This document shows, piece by piece, positions 1 to 7,184 of a stretch of DNA of 7,627 bases (position 1 is the stretch's first letter; each line of letters begins with the position of its first letter). Source of the stretch: an uncultured Bacteroidales bacterium. GTDB taxonomy: Bacteria > Bacteroidota > Bacteroidia > Bacteroidales > Paludibacteraceae. Under the pieces are notes generated by a model that had not been told where the DNA came from, ran no database searches, and worked only from the letters and a program-made list of their open reading frames with translations. Both the position numbers and the translations under genes were made by a program. Where the stretch lies: the NCBI GenBank assembly GCA_946619625.1, contig CAMOMF010000200.1, positions 1-7,627 of the forward strand, read 5' to 3'.

Positions 1-678
1 CGTACCGGCTCCCAGATTTGGACATTTGACGGTCTGAAGGGATATTGCGTTTCGCGCCCATGTATATATAATAATAAGGTGTATTTCGGCGCATGGGATT
101 GCTACTTCTATGCACTGAACTTGCACGATGGTTCGCTGGCATGGAAATGGTCCAACGGCAAAGCTTCTGACAAGTTCTCACCGGCTGCTGTTTGGCCTGT
201 GGCAAGCAACGGCAAAATCTTCATCGTTGCACCGGACAGAGTGTTTACTTGTTTGAACGCTGAAACAGGCGAAGTAATCTACCGGACTTCTGAACATATC
301 GTTCGCGAGAATATCGGCATTTCCGAAGACGGTAACACTATCTACTCGCGCTGTATGTGGGATTCGGTACAAGCTATGGATGCACGCACAAACCAGCCAT
401 CTACTATCTGGAAAATCAATGCCGGTTACGGTTATGACCACGACCCGTCCATGATGCTCTGCAAAGACGGTGTCATTATCTTCGGAACCAAGAACGGCAT
501 GATGTACGCTGTTGCCGGACGTGAGATGATTTGGCACAGAAAACTTGTCCCGGGTGGAACGATTTTGTGGAAACATAAAGTGGGTAATTGCGTAGTGAAT
601 ACCATCTGCCCTGTCAGCGGACGTGAGTGCCTTGTCACTTCTTCCGATGGCAATGTGATACGACTAAAAGCCAAGTGA
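1..678 (+). CDS. PQQ-like beta-propeller repeat protein (3' part only)
   Basis: The reading frame is open from the first base of the window with no start in context, so this is the C-terminal 225 residues of a longer protein. A GTG at 79 lies inside a propeller blade and is not a credible start. Visible are repeated blades of the PQQ/BamB kind: a strand ending in a form of 'YAL', then a turn such as 'HDG' or 'ETG', then a Trp- or Tyr-containing strand (around residues 36-50, 84-95 and 124-138, and again near the C-terminus with 'GTILWKHKVGN'). The final segment reads as a normal closing blade. Such propellers usually act in the cell envelope as binding or scaffold modules. In Bacteroidales they are sometimes fused to a metallophosphoesterase, but the part that would show a fusion or signal peptide lies outside the window. 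The stop is followed after one base by the ygiQ start, which suggests co-transcription. The fold call is firm and the role unknown. Confidence 0.75.
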   Translation, partial: RTGSQIWTFDGLKGYCVSRPCIYNNKVYFGAWDCYFYALNLHDGSLAWKWSNGKASDKFSPAAVWPVASNGKIFIVAPDRVFTCLNAETGEVIYRTSEHIVRENIGISEDGNTIYSRCMWDSVQAMDARTNQPSTIWKINAGYGYDHDPSMMLCKDGVIIFGTKNGMMYAVAGREMIWHRKLVPGGTILWKHKVGNCVVNTICPVSGRECLVTSSDGNVIRLKAK

Positions 679-679
679 C

Positions 680-2461
680 ATGTTACTGACCGATTTCTTG
701 CCTACCACCCGAAAGGAGTTGGAACTCAGAGGCTGGGACGATGTGGATATCATTCTCTTCTCTGGTGATGCGTATGTGGATCACCCCTCCTTTGGTATGG
801 CTGTCATCGGCAGAACGCTGGAAGCGGCAGGTTATCGTGTCGCCATTGTTCCGCAGCCTGATTGGCACGGCGATTTGCGGGATTTCAAGAAATTAGGTCG
901 TCCGCGCCTGTTCTTTGCCATCACGGCTGGCAGTATGGACTCCATGGTCAACCATTATACGGCTAACAGGCGTCTTCGTTCAGACGATGCCTATTCTCCG
1001 GATGGACGCTTCGGGTTGCGGCCCGATTATTGTACGAACGTTTATTCGCGTATCCTGAAGCAGTTGTTCCCGGATGTGCCGGTTGTGATTGGCGGGATTG
1101 AAGCCTCCATGCGACGTCTGTGTCATTATGATTATTGGCAGGACAAAATCTTACCCTCCGTTTTGGTCACTTCCGGGGCTGACGTCTTGGTGTATGGTAT
1201 GGGCGAGAAACCCATGCTGGAGTTGGCGGAGCGTGCTGCCAAGGGACTGTCGCTTCATGGCATTATGCAAACGGCATACATCAGCCACGCGAAACCACAA
1301 GAGGGAATAATGTTGCATTCCTATGAAAATTGCCAAAAAAGCAAGCGTGATTATGCCGAGAATTTCCGTTTAATAGAGGAACAATCCAATCTGTGGCACG
1401 GGCAGCGATTGATAGAACCGTGTGGCAACGATTATGTGGTGGTGGAACCCATGAATCCACCCATGACTACCCAAGAGATTGACCGCTCTTTCGATTTGCC
1501 ATACATGCGGGTGCCGCATCCTAAGTACAAAGGAAAAACCATTCCGGCTTACGAGATGATCAAGTTCTCCGTGAACATGCATCGTGGGTGTTTTGGTGGA
1601 TGCGCTTTTTGTACCATTGCAGCTCATCAGGGAAAACAAGTCGCTTCGCGTTCCAAGCAGTCTATTATGAATGAGGTGCGAAAAGTGGCGGAACTGCCTG
1701 ATTTCAAAGGCTATTTGTCCGACCTTGGCGGACCATCTGCCAACATGTACGGTATGCACGGTAAGAATCAGGCCCTTTGCGAGAAATGCAAGCGTGCCAC
1801 CTGTCTGCAACCTACTATTTGTCCTAACCTGAACCAGGATTTTGCACCTCTGCTCGATATCTACCGCTCTGTTGATGCACTACCTCAGATAAAGAAATCG
1901 TTCATTGGATCGGGTATTCGGTACGATTTGATGTCGGATGCTTATGGCAAAGAGGTGATAACCAAGCATGTAAGTGGCCGACTGAAAGTGGCTCCGGAAC
2001 ACACGTCCTCCCATGTGTTGGAGTTGATGCGAAAGCCTTCGTTTGACCATTTCAAACGCTTTGCACGATTCTTTGACAAGGTAAACAAAGACAATGGTCT
2101 CAACCAACAACTCATTCCGTATTTTATTTCCTCACATCCCGGATGCAGGGTGGAGGATATGGCGGAATTGGCGTTGGAAACCAAAGCCCTGAATTTCAGA
2201 CTGGAGCAGGTGCAGGACTTTACCCCCACACCCATGACGCTCTCCACCGTCATGTACTACACCGGACTCAATCCGTATACCATGAAACCCGTGTTTGTGG
2301 CACGCTCCAAAGAGGACAAACTCAAGCAAAGAATGTTCTTCTTTTGGTACAAGCAGGAAGAACAATCTGCCATCCGGAAAGAACTTCTTCGCCTCGGCAG
2401 GCCCGATTTGGTACAATCTTTGTTGGGTAAGAATTATGTAACTCAAAAGAAAAGAAAGTGA
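680..2461 (+). CDS. ygiQ: YgiQ family radical SAM protein (UPF0313)
   Basis: This is a 593-residue cytosolic radical SAM protein of the YgiQ family, whose substrate is not established to my knowledge. The N-terminal family domain spans about residues 1-290 and carries the characteristic stretch 'GDAYVDHPSFG' near residues 29-39. The radical SAM core follows, with the cluster motif C304-x3-C308-x2-C311 ('CFGGCAFC') binding the [4Fe-4S] cluster that cleaves S-adenosylmethionine. A second cysteine group lies at C367, C370, C375 and C381. The C-terminal part (about 440-593) is shorter than in the roughly 740-residue E. coli protein and ends in a Lys/Arg-rich tail, without the long extension. ATG 680 is favoured because the family N-terminus ('FLPTTRKEL') follows at once and the upstream gene ends at 678. 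The 3' end overlaps the next gene by 4 nt (GTGA), so translation of the two is probably coupled. Family identity is very secure, function is not. Confidence 0.96.
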   Translation: MLLTDFLPTTRKELELRGWDDVDIILFSGDAYVDHPSFGMAVIGRTLEAAGYRVAIVPQPDWHGDLRDFKKLGRPRLFFAITAGSMDSMVNHYTANRRLRSDDAYSPDGRFGLRPDYCTNVYSRILKQLFPDVPVVIGGIEASMRRLCHYDYWQDKILPSVLVTSGADVLVYGMGEKPMLELAERAAKGLSLHGIMQTAYISHAKPQEGIMLHSYENCQKSKRDYAENFRLIEEQSNLWHGQRLIEPCGNDYVVVEPMNPPMTTQEIDRSFDLPYMRVPHPKYKGKTIPAYEMIKFSVNMHRGCFGGCAFCTIAAHQGKQVASRSKQSIMNEVRKVAELPDFKGYLSDLGGPSANMYGMHGKNQALCEKCKRATCLQPTICPNLNQDFAPLLDIYRSVDALPQIKKSFIGSGIRYDLMSDAYGKEVITKHVSGRLKVAPEHTSSHVLELMRKPSFDHFKRFARFFDKVNKDNGLNQQLIPYFISSHPGCRVEDMAELALETKALNFRLEQVQDFTPTPMTLSTVMYYTGLNPYTMKPVFVARSKEDKLKQRMFFFWYKQEEQSAIRKELLRLGRPDLVQSLLGKNYVTQKKRK

Positions 2462-3435
2462 CAAAAAAGAACACTACCAAATATCATTTTAATCCTTCCT
2501 CGAATTCATTGGGGAACGTGCCTTTCAGTAGGCGCATACGGCTGCGACGTTTCACGTGGCCTTTCATCTTTGGTTTGCTCGTGGCTGTCGGAGCATTCTT
2601 CCTCTTTGCACTGTTTGTTCCTTCACCCAAAGAAAAACAACTGCAGGCAAAGTACGAAGCCACCCTGACAGAATATGAACTGCTCTCCAAACAAGTAGAT
2701 GGTATGCAGGAGGTCCTCAACGATTTGGAACAGCGTGATGCCAACCTGTACCGGGCATTGTTGCAGGCAGACCCCATACCTACGGCCTCTCGTTTGCGCG
2801 GATCGTTGGATGAGTACTATTATGATTCACTCGCCAATACTACCGATTCGCGCCTTGCGGCAAATGTGGCACGAAAAGTGGACCAATTGGAGAAATCATT
2901 ATACGTACAAGCCAAGTCTTATGACGAGATTTTGTTGCTCGCTAAGGAGTCGGAAGTAAAGATGGAGAAACTGCCGGCTATACAACCAGTGCTCAACAAG
3001 GACCTCACCCGTGTGGCCTCCGGTTACGGATGGCGTATCGACCCTGTTTATCATACACGGCGTTTTCATTCCGGAATGGACTTTACTGCACCTACCGGTA
3101 CCGATGTCTATGCCACAGGGAACGGAACCGTCACTTTCGTTGGGTGGAGACAAGGGTATGGAAACTGCGTGATAATAGACCATGGCTTCAATTACGAGAC
3201 ACTATACGCCCACTTGTACAAGTCATTTGTAAGGGAGGGAACGCAAGTCAAGCGAGGGGATATTATCGCATTGGTAGGCAGTACCGGAAAATCTACCGGT
3301 CCCCACTTGCACTACGAAGTACATTACAAAGGCAATCCTGTTGACCCGCGCAATTTCTATTTTATGGATCTCTCACCACAAGATTATGACCGGATGGTTC
3401 AACTTGCCAATAACGCCGGTAACATGCTCGATTAA
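2458..3435 (+). CDS. Membrane-anchored M23 (LytM/NlpD-type) peptidoglycan endopeptidase
   Basis: A 325-residue protein that should cut peptide cross-links in peptidoglycan from the periplasmic side. Order: a short basic cytoplasmic N-terminus (about 1-31), one transmembrane helix (about 33-54), a charged, probably coiled-coil stretch (about 57-105), a linker, then the M23 domain (about 185-300). All active-site positions of the LytM family are present: zinc ligands H204, D208 (H-x3-D) and H285, with catalytic H252 and H283 (H-x-H = H283/H285). It is therefore predicted to be an active enzyme, not a degenerate activator of the EnvC type. The start is GTG at 2458, overlapping the ygiQ stop as GTGA. 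It is chosen because the 'KYHFNP' stretch typical of Bacteroidales homologues begins at residue 8 and no upstream in-frame start is needed. Last gene of the + strand block, followed by the 11-bp repeat array and a terminator. Likely role is cell-wall remodelling or division; the partner is unknown. Confidence 0.92.
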   Translation: MTKKNTTKYHFNPSSNSLGNVPFSRRIRLRRFTWPFIFGLLVAVGAFFLFALFVPSPKEKQLQAKYEATLTEYELLSKQVDGMQEVLNDLEQRDANLYRALLQADPIPTASRLRGSLDEYYYDSLANTTDSRLAANVARKVDQLEKSLYVQAKSYDEILLLAKESEVKMEKLPAIQPVLNKDLTRVASGYGWRIDPVYHTRRFHSGMDFTAPTGTDVYATGNGTVTFVGWRQGYGNCVIIDHGFNYETLYAHLYKSFVREGTQVKRGDIIALVGSTGKSTGPHLHYEVHYKGNPVDPRNFYFMDLSPQDYDRMVQLANNAGNMLD

Positions 3436-3448
3436 GCATGAATGAAGA

Positions 3449-3517
3449 ACCATAACATGACCATAAGATGACCATAACATGACCATAACATGACCATAAC
3501 ATGACCATAACATGACC
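3449..3517. repeat. 11-bp tandem repeat array, about 6.3 copies
   Basis: The unit ATGACCATAAC is repeated head to tail: a partial copy (3449-3456), then full copies at 3457, 3468, 3479, 3490 and 3501, then a partial copy (3512-3517). Only the first full copy differs (G instead of C at 3467). A more degenerate copy may precede it from 3442. The array sits between two convergent genes, 13 nt after the M23 stop, with no spacers. Each unit carries TGA and TAA on the + strand, so all three + frames are closed within three units, whereas the - strand is open through the array in every frame. The 11-bp period is close to one DNA helical turn. Function is not known. The simplest view is a slippage-prone minisatellite. 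Confidence 0.95.
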
Positions 3518-3555
3518 GAGGGATAAATATTACTTCTTTATATCATAATAATAAC

Positions 3556-3597
3556 AAAAAAAACCGGCAGGCTATTCGTCTGTCGGTTCTTCTTTTG
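3556..3597. terminator. Bidirectional intrinsic terminator between convergent genes
   Basis: Stem arms are AACCGGCAG (3562-3570) and CTGTCGGTT (3580-3588) around a 9-nt loop. In + strand RNA all nine positions pair (one G-U) and the hairpin is followed by a U-rich run, UUCUUCUUUU-like, to 3597, ending the M23 transcript. In - strand RNA the stem has one A-C mismatch but is followed by eight U residues (the A run at 3556-3563), ending the other transcript. The stop codon of the - strand gene (3572-3574) lies in the loop, so the hairpin overlaps coding sequence. Confidence 0.8.
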
Positions 3598-4240
3598 CTC
3601 CGGGTACGTAGCGCTTCAGGGCACGCGCCACTCCTGTCGCCCAGGAATTGATACTGTCGGAATCCATTTGCATGGTGGAAATCAGATGAATGACTTGTTC
3701 TATTGGCATTCCGTTGCGCAACACACCGGATAGCAGTTTGGCGTAGTTCCAGAATTCCTTGTCAAACTTGTAGGAGAGTCCTTCCACTGTGGTTTTGAAA
3801 CCTCGCGAGTTGACAAACTGGAAATCATAGCGATGCCCTCCGTCTTCTGCGTCTGCCCTGATAATCTTGCCTTTGGTAACTGATTTGGGCAGGGCGATTC
3901 CTTGCTCATCATCTGCCAACCCGGTGAAGATCTCGTATGGTCTGCCGTCACGCAGTCCTACGAAAGCAATCCACTTGTCCTTGTTGTTCTGGAAACGCAC
4001 CACATCACACTCCAGCACGGTGGGACGTTCCGACCAAGCCGTAGGGTCGAAGGGTTGGGGTTGCTCCAATGTACGTTGAGCCTCTGCAAGCGTGTCTAAA
4101 ATATACTCTATTTCTTCGGATATCGATGAGTGGAGCAGGTGCTTGAATAGTTCCTCTTCTGTCAGCGCGCGTGTTGCGCGTTTTTGAATACGGGTAACCT
4201 CTACTGCCAGATGATGTAATATTTCGTCTCGTGTGTACAT
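3572..4240 (-). CDS. Stand-alone protein resembling the C-terminal region of class II (NrdJ-type) ribonucleotide reductase
   Basis: A 222-residue soluble protein with no signal peptide or membrane helix. Residues 1-60 look helical and charged. From about residue 72 to 213 the sequence resembles, as I remember it, the region near the C-terminus of Bacteroidales adenosylcobalamin-dependent ribonucleotide reductases: 'RPTVLECDVVRFQNN', 'WIAFVGLRDGRPYEIFTG' (90-107), 'RYDFQFVN' (137-144), 'TVEGLSYKFDKEFWNYAKLL' (151-170) and 'INSWATGVARALKRYVPGA' (197-215). The catalytic barrel is absent, and so is the Cys-rich tail that follows this region in the full enzymes; the only cysteine is C78. It therefore cannot reduce nucleotides itself. 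The role is unknown; an accessory or regulatory protein, or a reused fold, are all possible. It is the last gene of the - strand block, 47 nt after the thioesterase gene, and its stop lies inside the terminator hairpin. The coding call is firm; the family link is from memory and should be tested. Confidence 0.7.
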   Translation of the reverse strand: MYTRDEILHHLAVEVTRIQKRATRALTEEELFKHLLHSSISEEIEYILDTLAEAQRTLEQPQPFDPTAWSERPTVLECDVVRFQNNKDKWIAFVGLRDGRPYEIFTGLADDEQGIALPKSVTKGKIIRADAEDGGHRYDFQFVNSRGFKTTVEGLSYKFDKEFWNYAKLLSGVLRNGMPIEQVIHLISTMQMDSDSINSWATGVARALKRYVPGAKEEPTDE

Positions 4241-4287
4241 GGTCGTATGCGTTTATGCTTGTGTTATGTGCAATTTTTGGAAGTTCC

Positions 4288-5037
4288 CTATACCCGCTGC
4301 AGCAAGGCGGTGCAGGATATTCCGCCATCCTCGGCAAGCAGACAATATTGCAGACTTTTCAGGTTGCCCTCGTCATCGTTCTTTTCCAATACATCCACAC
4401 GGATATGCTCGTCCTTATATACCTCCTTCACATAGTTGATATCCAACCTGATAGGATAGATTGTGGTGAGTCTGTCGTCCGCATTGAGCATGAACTGCAG
4501 GTATTTGCACGAGTTGCAGTGGTTGTTGTAGTCGAGGTCGGAATAGTGGATAGTGTGCATCAACGTGGTGGTGGGGTCTTCCACTTTCTGCAACCTGCCG
4601 ATACGCGGGAACTCCTGCTTGGTATTGTCAACGATATGGTCCCAAATGCTGTCTTCAAAACCGTGGGTATCCACTTGCCGCGTCTCCATGTTCAGCAGCG
4701 TCCACATCGAGGCGACACGTCCTATCAGAAACTCCTCTCCATCCTTGCGGATATAGATGTTGTAGTGGCGGTTTGAGAACATATGGAAATTGCCCTCCAC
4801 CCAGGTCTCAATAACCATCTCGTCCAGATATTTGGGCAAGTAGTCCATCTGGATCGTTACGTGAATCAGTACCCAGGCGCAGTTGTATTTTTCCAGCACT
4901 ACATCCGTGCCAAATCCCATCTGGTCTGCACTGTTTCCACCTGCCTCCAACAGGTATTTCTCCAAGTCACTCAGGCGGATATGCCTGCTGGCGTCCACGT
5001 CTGCGTATTGCAGTATGTAATGATGTCGCGTTCTCAT
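4288..5037 (-). CDS. Acyl-ACP thioesterase (FatA/FatB-like, double hotdog)
   Basis: A cytosolic enzyme expected to hydrolyse acyl-ACP to free fatty acid and ACP. I set the start at ATG 5037 (249 aa), which overlaps the preceding stop as ATGA and begins 'MRTRHHYILQY', directly entering the first hotdog domain. A longer form from 5079 would run 42 nt further into the peptidase gene and adds no recognisable sequence. First hotdog: about residues 5-125, with 'YADVDASRH' near its start. Second hotdog: about 158-247, with the catalytic-type motif D169-x-N171-x-H173 followed by N175, then E205 in 'YVKEVYKDE'. The spacing matches the Asp/Asn/His and Glu residues I recall for plant FatB; the neighbouring plant Cys is V206 here. 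Length is typical for bacterial members. Chain-length preference cannot be read from sequence. Very likely translated from the same mRNA as the upstream peptidase. Confidence 0.9.
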   Translation of the reverse strand: MRTRHHYILQYADVDASRHIRLSDLEKYLLEAGGNSADQMGFGTDVVLEKYNCAWVLIHVTIQMDYLPKYLDEMVIETWVEGNFHMFSNRHYNIYIRKDGEEFLIGRVASMWTLLNMETRQVDTHGFEDSIWDHIVDNTKQEFPRIGRLQKVEDPTTTLMHTIHYSDLDYNNHCNSCKYLQFMLNADDRLTTIYPIRLDINYVKEVYKDEHIRVDVLEKNDDEGNLKSLQYCLLAEDGGISCTALLQRV

Positions 5038-7145
5038 TTCAGATACTTGTCTAACCATTCGTAAAATGTGCGTTGCCAAAGGATACCATTCTGAGGCTTC
5101 AGTACCCAGTGGTTCTCATCGGGGAAGATGAGCAGTTCGGCATCTACGCCACGCATCTTCGCTGCATCGAAAGCCGCCATTGCCTGATTGGCAAGAATAC
5201 GGAAGTCTTTCTCGCCATGAATGCACAGAATGGGTGTGTCCCATTTGTCGGCAAACAAGTGCGGCGAATTGGCATAGGTGCGCTGTGCAACTGCGTTGTC
5301 TTTCTCCCAGTATGCACCGCCAAGGTCCCAGTTGACAAACCATTTCTCTTCGGTTTCCAAGTACTGCATATCCAGGTTGAAGATACCGTCATGAGCGATG
5401 AAAGCCTTGAAACGGTGGTCGTGATGACCTGCCAGCCAATAGACGCTGAATCCGCCGAAAGAGGCGCCAACACAACCTAAATGCTCGCTATCTACGTAAG
5501 GCTCTTTGCTCACTTCGTCAATAGCGGTCAGGTAGTCTTTCATACATTGTCCCCCATAGTCGCCGGAAATTTCCTCGTTCCATTCGTTCCCAAAACCGGG
5601 TAGTCCGCGCCGGTTCGGAGCCACAATGATATAGTCGTTGGCAGACATCATCATGAAATTCCAACGATAACTCCAGAACTGACTGACAGGGCTTTGCGGA
5701 CCACCTTCGCAGTAGAGCAGGGTAGGGTATTTCTTGTTCGGGTCGAAATGCGGCGGGTATATAACCCAGGTCAGCATCTGCTTGCCGTCCGTTGTGGTTA
5801 TCCAGCGCTCTGACACCTTACCCATGGTCACTTGGTCCAAGATATGTTTGTTCTCGAAAGTAATCTGTTTGGGCATGATTTCGTCAGAGGGCAGGTCCAG
5901 CAGGTACAGGTCATCCGGCTCGCGCATCGAGTGACGTTTGCACAGAATCAGGTCGCCGGCATTGCAGCACAGCGAGTAGTCATATTGACCGCCACTCACT
6001 TCCTGAATATTGCCCTCCATATTGATGGTGTAGATATGTACCAGGGCATGCCAGCAGCCGGTGAAAGCAATACGGCTGTTGTTGAGCCACAGGAACTCAT
6101 CCACGTTCGATTCGAACTCCTTGCTCAGGAAAACAGGCTTAGCGTCCGCTGCCGTCAAGTCCAGCACCATCAGGCGGTTCTGGTCACTCTCATATCCGTC
6201 ATGTTCCATGCTCTGCCATGCCAGTTTGGTGCCGTCTGGTGAGAACTTGGGATTGGTGTCATAACCCATCATACCCTCGGTCAGATTCTTCGTCTCGCGC
6301 GTCGCGATAGTATATAGGTAGATGTCGCTGTTGGTGGAGATGGCATATTCCAAACCCGTTTTCTTGCGGCACGTATATGCAATCTGCTTGCTGTCAGGCG
6401 AGAACGCCAACTGCTCCATTCCGCCGAAAGGCTTCATCGGGCACTCGTAGGGCTCACCCTCCAGAATATCCACAATGCCGGAGACGCTCTCGCCGTCAAA
6501 ATCCGCCACGAAGGGGTGGGGGGCACTCTCTGTCCATTCGTCCCAATGCTTGTACATCAGGTCCGTGACGATACGCCCGCTCGCCTTTGGTAGGTCGGGG
6601 TATTTGTCGGCAGTGGTCTCAACCGTCTTCACCTGGCTGATGAACAGCAGTTTCTTGCCGTCTGGCGAGAACATAAAGTCATCAATATCTTTCTCAAAAT
6701 CAGTTATCTGGCGCACCTCTTTCACTTGTATGGATTTGGAGAAATGCAGTTGCATAATCCATAGTTGCGTTGTCCCGCTTTCGTTGCTCAGGTAGGCTAT
6801 CTTGTCGCGGTCAATCCAGCGCGCCTGACCTTGGAAATGGTTGTCATTGGTCAACTGGACAGGCGTCCCCTCATTGGGGGCCAGCAGGAACAGTTCACTA
6901 TTAGATTTGTTCTGCTCTACGCTGTAATAGGTTACACTATACACGATTAGGCCGTTCTCCACGTTCATGTCTGCCTGACCTATTCTGCCCATCGCCCACA
7001 ACGCTTCCGGCGTAAGGTGGTCGCTGCTCAATTGAATTTGGTTCTTGCCTATCACTGGCTCAGAAGGACTAATCTCTGTCGCATTCTTCAGACCGCAACT
7101 GCCTAACATCACTGCTGCCATTGCCATACAGAATTTTCGATACAT
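5034..7145 (-). CDS. dpp5: Prolyl-oligopeptidase family (S9) dipeptidyl peptidase, DPP5-like lipoprotein
   Basis: A 703-residue S9 serine peptidase, closest in my memory to DPP5 of Porphyromonas gingivalis and its Bacteroides homologues, which release N-terminal dipeptides, favouring Ala or hydrophobic residues at the second position. The N-terminus has a short signal peptide ending in a lipobox, L14-G15-S16-C17, so the mature protein should be lipid-anchored in the envelope. A beta-propeller follows (about 40-430) with TolB/PD40-type 'FSPDGK', 'FSPDSK' and 'FSPDGT' repeats. The alpha/beta-hydrolase domain covers about 440-703 with a complete triad: S562 in 'GASFGG', D647 in 'GEKDFRI' and H679 in 'DENHWV'. 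ATG 7145 is chosen because it gives the intact signal peptide; it is preceded by an A-rich leader instead of a Shine-Dalgarno site. The gene lies 54 nt after the transporter gene and overlaps the thioesterase by 4 nt. S9 identity is certain; the DPP5 subtype is likely. Confidence 0.93.
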   Translation of the reverse strand: MYRKFCMAMAAVMLGSCGLKNATEISPSEPVIGKNQIQLSSDHLTPEALWAMGRIGQADMNVENGLIVYSVTYYSVEQNKSNSELFLLAPNEGTPVQLTNDNHFQGQARWIDRDKIAYLSNESGTTQLWIMQLHFSKSIQVKEVRQITDFEKDIDDFMFSPDGKKLLFISQVKTVETTADKYPDLPKASGRIVTDLMYKHWDEWTESAPHPFVADFDGESVSGIVDILEGEPYECPMKPFGGMEQLAFSPDSKQIAYTCRKKTGLEYAISTNSDIYLYTIATRETKNLTEGMMGYDTNPKFSPDGTKLAWQSMEHDGYESDQNRLMVLDLTAADAKPVFLSKEFESNVDEFLWLNNSRIAFTGCWHALVHIYTINMEGNIQEVSGGQYDYSLCCNAGDLILCKRHSMREPDDLYLLDLPSDEIMPKQITFENKHILDQVTMGKVSERWITTTDGKQMLTWVIYPPHFDPNKKYPTLLYCEGGPQSPVSQFWSYRWNFMMMSANDYIIVAPNRRGLPGFGNEWNEEISGDYGGQCMKDYLTAIDEVSKEPYVDSEHLGCVGASFGGFSVYWLAGHHDHRFKAFIAHDGIFNLDMQYLETEEKWFVNWDLGGAYWEKDNAVAQRTYANSPHLFADKWDTPILCIHGEKDFRILANQAMAAFDAAKMRGVDAELLIFPDENHWVLKPQNGILWQRTFYEWLDKYLK

Positions 7146-7147
7146 TT

Positions 7148-7171
7148 TTTTGTAATTTTGTAATTTTGTAA
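7148..7171. repeat. 8-bp tandem repeat (TTTTGTAA x3) in the DPP5 leader
   Basis: Three exact head-to-tail copies of TTTTGTAA (TTACAAAA on the coding strand) end 3 nt before the peptidase start codon, with a fourth partial copy TTTT. On the coding strand this makes a very A-rich, unstructured region directly before the ATG, which suits translation initiation in Bacteroidota, where Shine-Dalgarno sites are weak. Copy number changes would alter leader length and could alter expression. On the opposite strand the repeat makes two TAATTTTG boxes (7153-7160, 7161-7168), a chance-level match to the Bacteroides -7 element. Confidence 0.9.
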
Positions 7172-7184
7172 TTTTAACTTTCGG

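Noticed and set aside
79..678. A complete 199-aa propeller protein starting with GTG at 79
   Set aside because: The frame is open back to base 1 and the sequence before 79 is part of a propeller blade, so the gene starts outside the window.
1370..1810. A 146-codon open frame on the - strand inside ygiQ
   Set aside because: It is antisense to the radical SAM core, including its cysteine motif, and its His/Ser/Arg-rich translation looks like a shadow.
2143..2430. A 95-codon + strand frame inside ygiQ
   Set aside because: It is in another frame of a well-supported gene and its Gly/Gln/Arg-rich translation has no family features.
3449..3517. Possible CRISPR array
   Set aside because: The 11-bp units are directly adjacent with no spacers, and no cas gene is in the window.
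3442..3520. Possible small + strand peptide starting at one of the ATGs in the repeats
   Set aside because: Each unit carries TGA and TAA, so any + frame closes within a few codons.
4231..4776. A 181-codon open frame on the + strand
   Set aside because: It lies antisense to the thioesterase gene, whose domain and catalytic motif are clear; the + frame shows no recognisable family pattern.
7153..7168. TAATTTTG boxes as an antisense Bacteroides promoter
   Set aside because: They match the TAnnTTTG -7 consensus, but I see no TTTG -33 element at the proper distance, and they arise simply from the AT-rich 8-bp repeat.
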